From: Nitrosarchaeum sp.
Lineage (GTDB): Archaea > Thermoproteota > Nitrososphaeria > Nitrososphaerales > Nitrosopumilaceae
DNA length: 22,895 bases
Direction of reading: 5' to 3'
NCBI GenBank assembly: GCA_004297665.1
Contig: SCUP01000210.1
Coordinates: forward strand, 1-22,895
Below the pieces are notes generated by a model that saw only the letters and a program-made list of their open reading frames with translations, searched no databases and was not told where the DNA came from. Below, in pieces: positions 21,338 to 22,895 of this stretch. The position numbers and the translations under genes were made by a program. Each line of letters opens with the position of its first letter. Position 1 is the first letter of the stretch.

Positions 21338-21924
21338 TTACCTTCTCTTCAAATAATCAGACATTATCTTCTCTGCCATCTCTGTTACTTCATCATTTCT
21401 TGCAGCAAGACCATGTAATTTTCTTGTATTGCCCTTGTTTAACTCCAGGACAACTTTTTGCTGGAGCAATCACTCCTTTGCATTTTTGAGCAGTTTGAGG
21501 TGAGATGATTTTGGGCTTTTTGCCAAATTGTGTAGATACTGCTTGCGAAGCCTCTGATCAAAGGAGATGATCTTTTCGGCAATTCGTACTGCCTTGGACA
21601 TATTTGGAATGATTCGATATAATTTAGTAACATCATCGCGAGAGATCTTTGGAACATATTCTTTTAATCTGTCAGGTACGGCTGCAAATCCAAGGTATTT
21701 TTTGAGAGTTTGTTGGGAGATTTCAAGGGACTGTACAGCCTTGTTTTCCCCACTGATTCAGTCAAGAATACGCAAGTAGATGTCATGTCCTTTGCGTTCA
21801 TCTTGGTTCGATGAAAATTCTCAATTACTGATGCTGCCTTTGCATCATCTAGATCGTATTTCGTACTTTGAGTGAGTAACAGTACTGGTATTTTTTTTGC
21901 ACACAGTCTTTTGAGTGCTTCATG
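21338..21924 (-). pseudogene. ParB-like partition protein remnant
   Basis: On the minus strand the reading goes from HEALKRLCAKKIPVLLL (from 21924) through SVIENFHRTKMNAKD and LTESVG, then shifts frame at GGGG (21748-21751) into GENKAVQSLEISQQTLKKYL, GFAAVPDRLKEYVPKISRDD and onward. These are ParB/Spo0J features: the IENxHR motif, an HTH like ISQQTLKKYLGF, and the helical region after it. An in-frame TGA at 21470-21472 interrupts the frame before LLQQKVVLELNKGNTRKL and the end at TAA 21338. The N-terminal part of the ParB domain is absent and a TGA precedes HEALKRL. Restoring one G would fix the frameshift but not the stops, so this is genuine decay. Short ORFs on either strand here are shadows. 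Confidence 0.7.
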
Positions 21925-22021
21925 TCATAAGTACTTGCTTTCAGATTGTAAGGATAAAAAAGAAAGAATACTGTTATTTACATGCAGGATATGAAAAAAT
22001 TCAATCTGGATAAATTCGCCA

Positions 22022-22513
22022 TTAATCCTGTTGGTCTACTTTATCATTGATGTTAAATGTAATTATAGAAGGATTTTTGAAACCATCCATCTTGTGAATT
22101 GAAAATGAAACTATCCCTATTGCAACAAGCATGAAAAGTGATGAATAGGTAGTCAGAAATATGCTTCCACTTAATGGCAACAAAAAACCAATAAATGAAA
22201 AACATGCAGGACAAACCCCCAATACAAATCCTAGTGTGCTACCCCCAAATCCAGTTTTAGCACCAGGTTTGCAATCAGTACACTTGTTTTTTGAATAAAG
22301 ATACAATGAGATGAACATTCCAAACAATACCGAAAATATACCATATGGAATTGAGCTTAGAGGTTTATGAACAATATCTGCAAACCAAATATCAAATGCT
22401 AAAGAAGTGGTAATACCTTGAATTAAGGGTGTCAGAAAAAATATTCCAATAGATGCAGTTATTGCAATTACTAGTTTTTCTTTTGTTGCTTCAAATAGAA
22501 TTATCTTTTGCAA
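22022..22513 (-). CDS. Membrane protein with two Cys pairs
   Basis: A 163-residue membrane protein with about four helices (13-32, 55-73, 92-120, 122-140). C78 and C81 (CTDC) lie in a loop after the second helix, and C101 and C104 (VCPACFSF) begin the third. Two Cys pairs, one at the membrane edge, fit a redox relay that passes electrons or disulfides across the membrane, analogous to but not recognisably CcdA/DsbD or VKOR. The start is TTG 22513, a single base after the upstream thioredoxin-like gene's stop, so the two are a transcriptional and probably functional unit. Family not recognised. Confidence 0.65.
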   Translation of the reverse strand: MQKIILFEATKEKLVIAITASIGIFFLTPLIQGITTSLAFDIWFADIVHKPLSSIPYGIFSVLFGMFISLYLYSKNKCTDCKPGAKTGFGGSTLGFVLGVCPACFSFIGFLLPLSGSIFLTTYSSLFMLVAIGIVSFSIHKMDGFKNPSIITFNINDKVDQQD

Positions 22514-22514
22514 T

Positions 22515-22895
22515 CTATGCCCCCAAAAGAGAACCTAAAACAGGTTCAATAGTTGAATAGGGCAATGGTTTGAGATCAACCCATCTTATTATTCCGTCTT
22601 TGTCAAAGACATATTTTGTATCCAGAAATTGTACTTTATATGTTTCTGCCATCTTTATTCCCTTTGCCACATACCAATCATCATTACCATAACTATCTCG
22701 CCATTGAACAAATTGAGGATCTGATTCTTTATCATCTACAAATACAATCAAGACATTAAAGGCATCACCGCCTTTCTCATTATCAAATTTTGCCAAGTTT
22801 TGAGCACCAATCTGGCAAGGTGTACACCAAGTAGTTGTAAAAAAGACAAAGAGAGGCTTTCCTTGAAAACTTTGTTTGGAGATAAAACCCTTTTC
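22515..22895 (-). CDS. TlpA-like thioredoxin, 5' end outside the window
   Basis: The frame is open from the window edge; 126 residues are visible. It reads GKPLFVFFTTTWCTPCQIGA, with the WCTPC active site, then a thioredoxin alpha/beta core with FNVLIVFVDD, VQFLDTKYVFDKDGIIRW (TlpA/ResA-type beta strands) and a C-terminal helix ending SLLGA. An internal TTG at 22796 is not the start, because it would remove the active site. The missing N-terminus probably carries a signal or anchor. It forms an operon with the Cys-pair membrane protein, suggesting an extracytoplasmic thiol-reduction or oxidation pair. Confidence 0.8.
   Translation of the reverse strand, partial: EKGFISKQSFQGKPLFVFFTTTWCTPCQIGAQNLAKFDNEKGGDAFNVLIVFVDDKESDPQFVQWRDSYGNDDWYVAKGIKMAETYKVQFLDTKYVFDKDGIIRWVDLKPLPYSTIEPVLGSLLGA

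Noticed and set aside
21439..21779. Open frames on both strands within the ParB-like remnant.
   Set aside because: They are in other frames than the ParB-like translation and contain no recognisable domain.
1..22895. CRISPR arrays, tRNA, rRNA and insertion sequences.
   Set aside because: No regularly spaced repeats, cloverleaf-like sequence, rRNA-like stretch or transposase frame was seen.

Overview
The window looks like the chromosome of an ammonia-oxidising archaeon of the Nitrososphaerota (Thaumarchaeota), Nitrosopumilus/Nitrosarchaeum-like. The assignment is inferred from AT-rich DNA, short intergenic gaps, TATA boxes placed so that many transcripts would be leaderless, frequent TTG starts, Lrp-HTH plus TRASH and winged-helix regulators, membrane-anchored DsbA-like proteins, and streptogramin-lyase-like beta-propellers. 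No rRNA, tRNA, CRISPR array or insertion sequence was seen.

Region 1 (about 1-6.9 kb) is accessory and has a defence-like flavour. It holds an unrecognised CxxCH protein, a HEPN-like protein (Rx4H motif) with a C-terminal zinc ribbon, a nuclease-like/DGQHR (DndB-like) fusion, small zinc-ribbon and winged-helix proteins, and an AbiE-like pair (wHTH protein plus nucleotidyltransferase, translationally coupled through an internal Shine-Dalgarno and TTG start). A frameshifted small ORF overlaps the pair's 3' end.

Region 2 (6.9-9.6 kb) carries a type II NADH dehydrogenase fused to an N-terminal membrane domain and a C2H2 finger, a 51-residue protein, a 25-bp repeat present twice, and a 35-residue membrane peptide directly behind a copper ATPase.

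Region 3 (9.6-21.2 kb) is the main finding. Seven intergenic sites match the palindrome TTACAnnTGTAA with perfect half-sites. They precede a Cu(+) P1B-ATPase, a zinc-ribbon protein, two DsbA-like proteins, a rhodanese (with a beta-propeller gene behind it), two small TRASH/YHS-type proteins, an Asp-box protein, a Met-rich exported DUF1059-like protein, and an Lrp-HTH plus TRASH regulator that probably reads the sites. In at least six promoters the site lies 7 nt upstream of a TATA-like box. The core TACAnnTGTA resembles the bacterial cop box. I read this as a copper/thiol-stress regulon built around a TRASH regulator: efflux, small metal-binding proteins and extracytoplasmic disulfide and sulfur chemistry.

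Region 4 (21.2-22.9 kb) holds a ParB-like pseudogene, then a membrane protein with two Cys pairs next to a TlpA-like thioredoxin cut by the window edge. Three ORFs in the window each look broken by one missing base in a short homopolymer, so assembly error must be separated from real decay.
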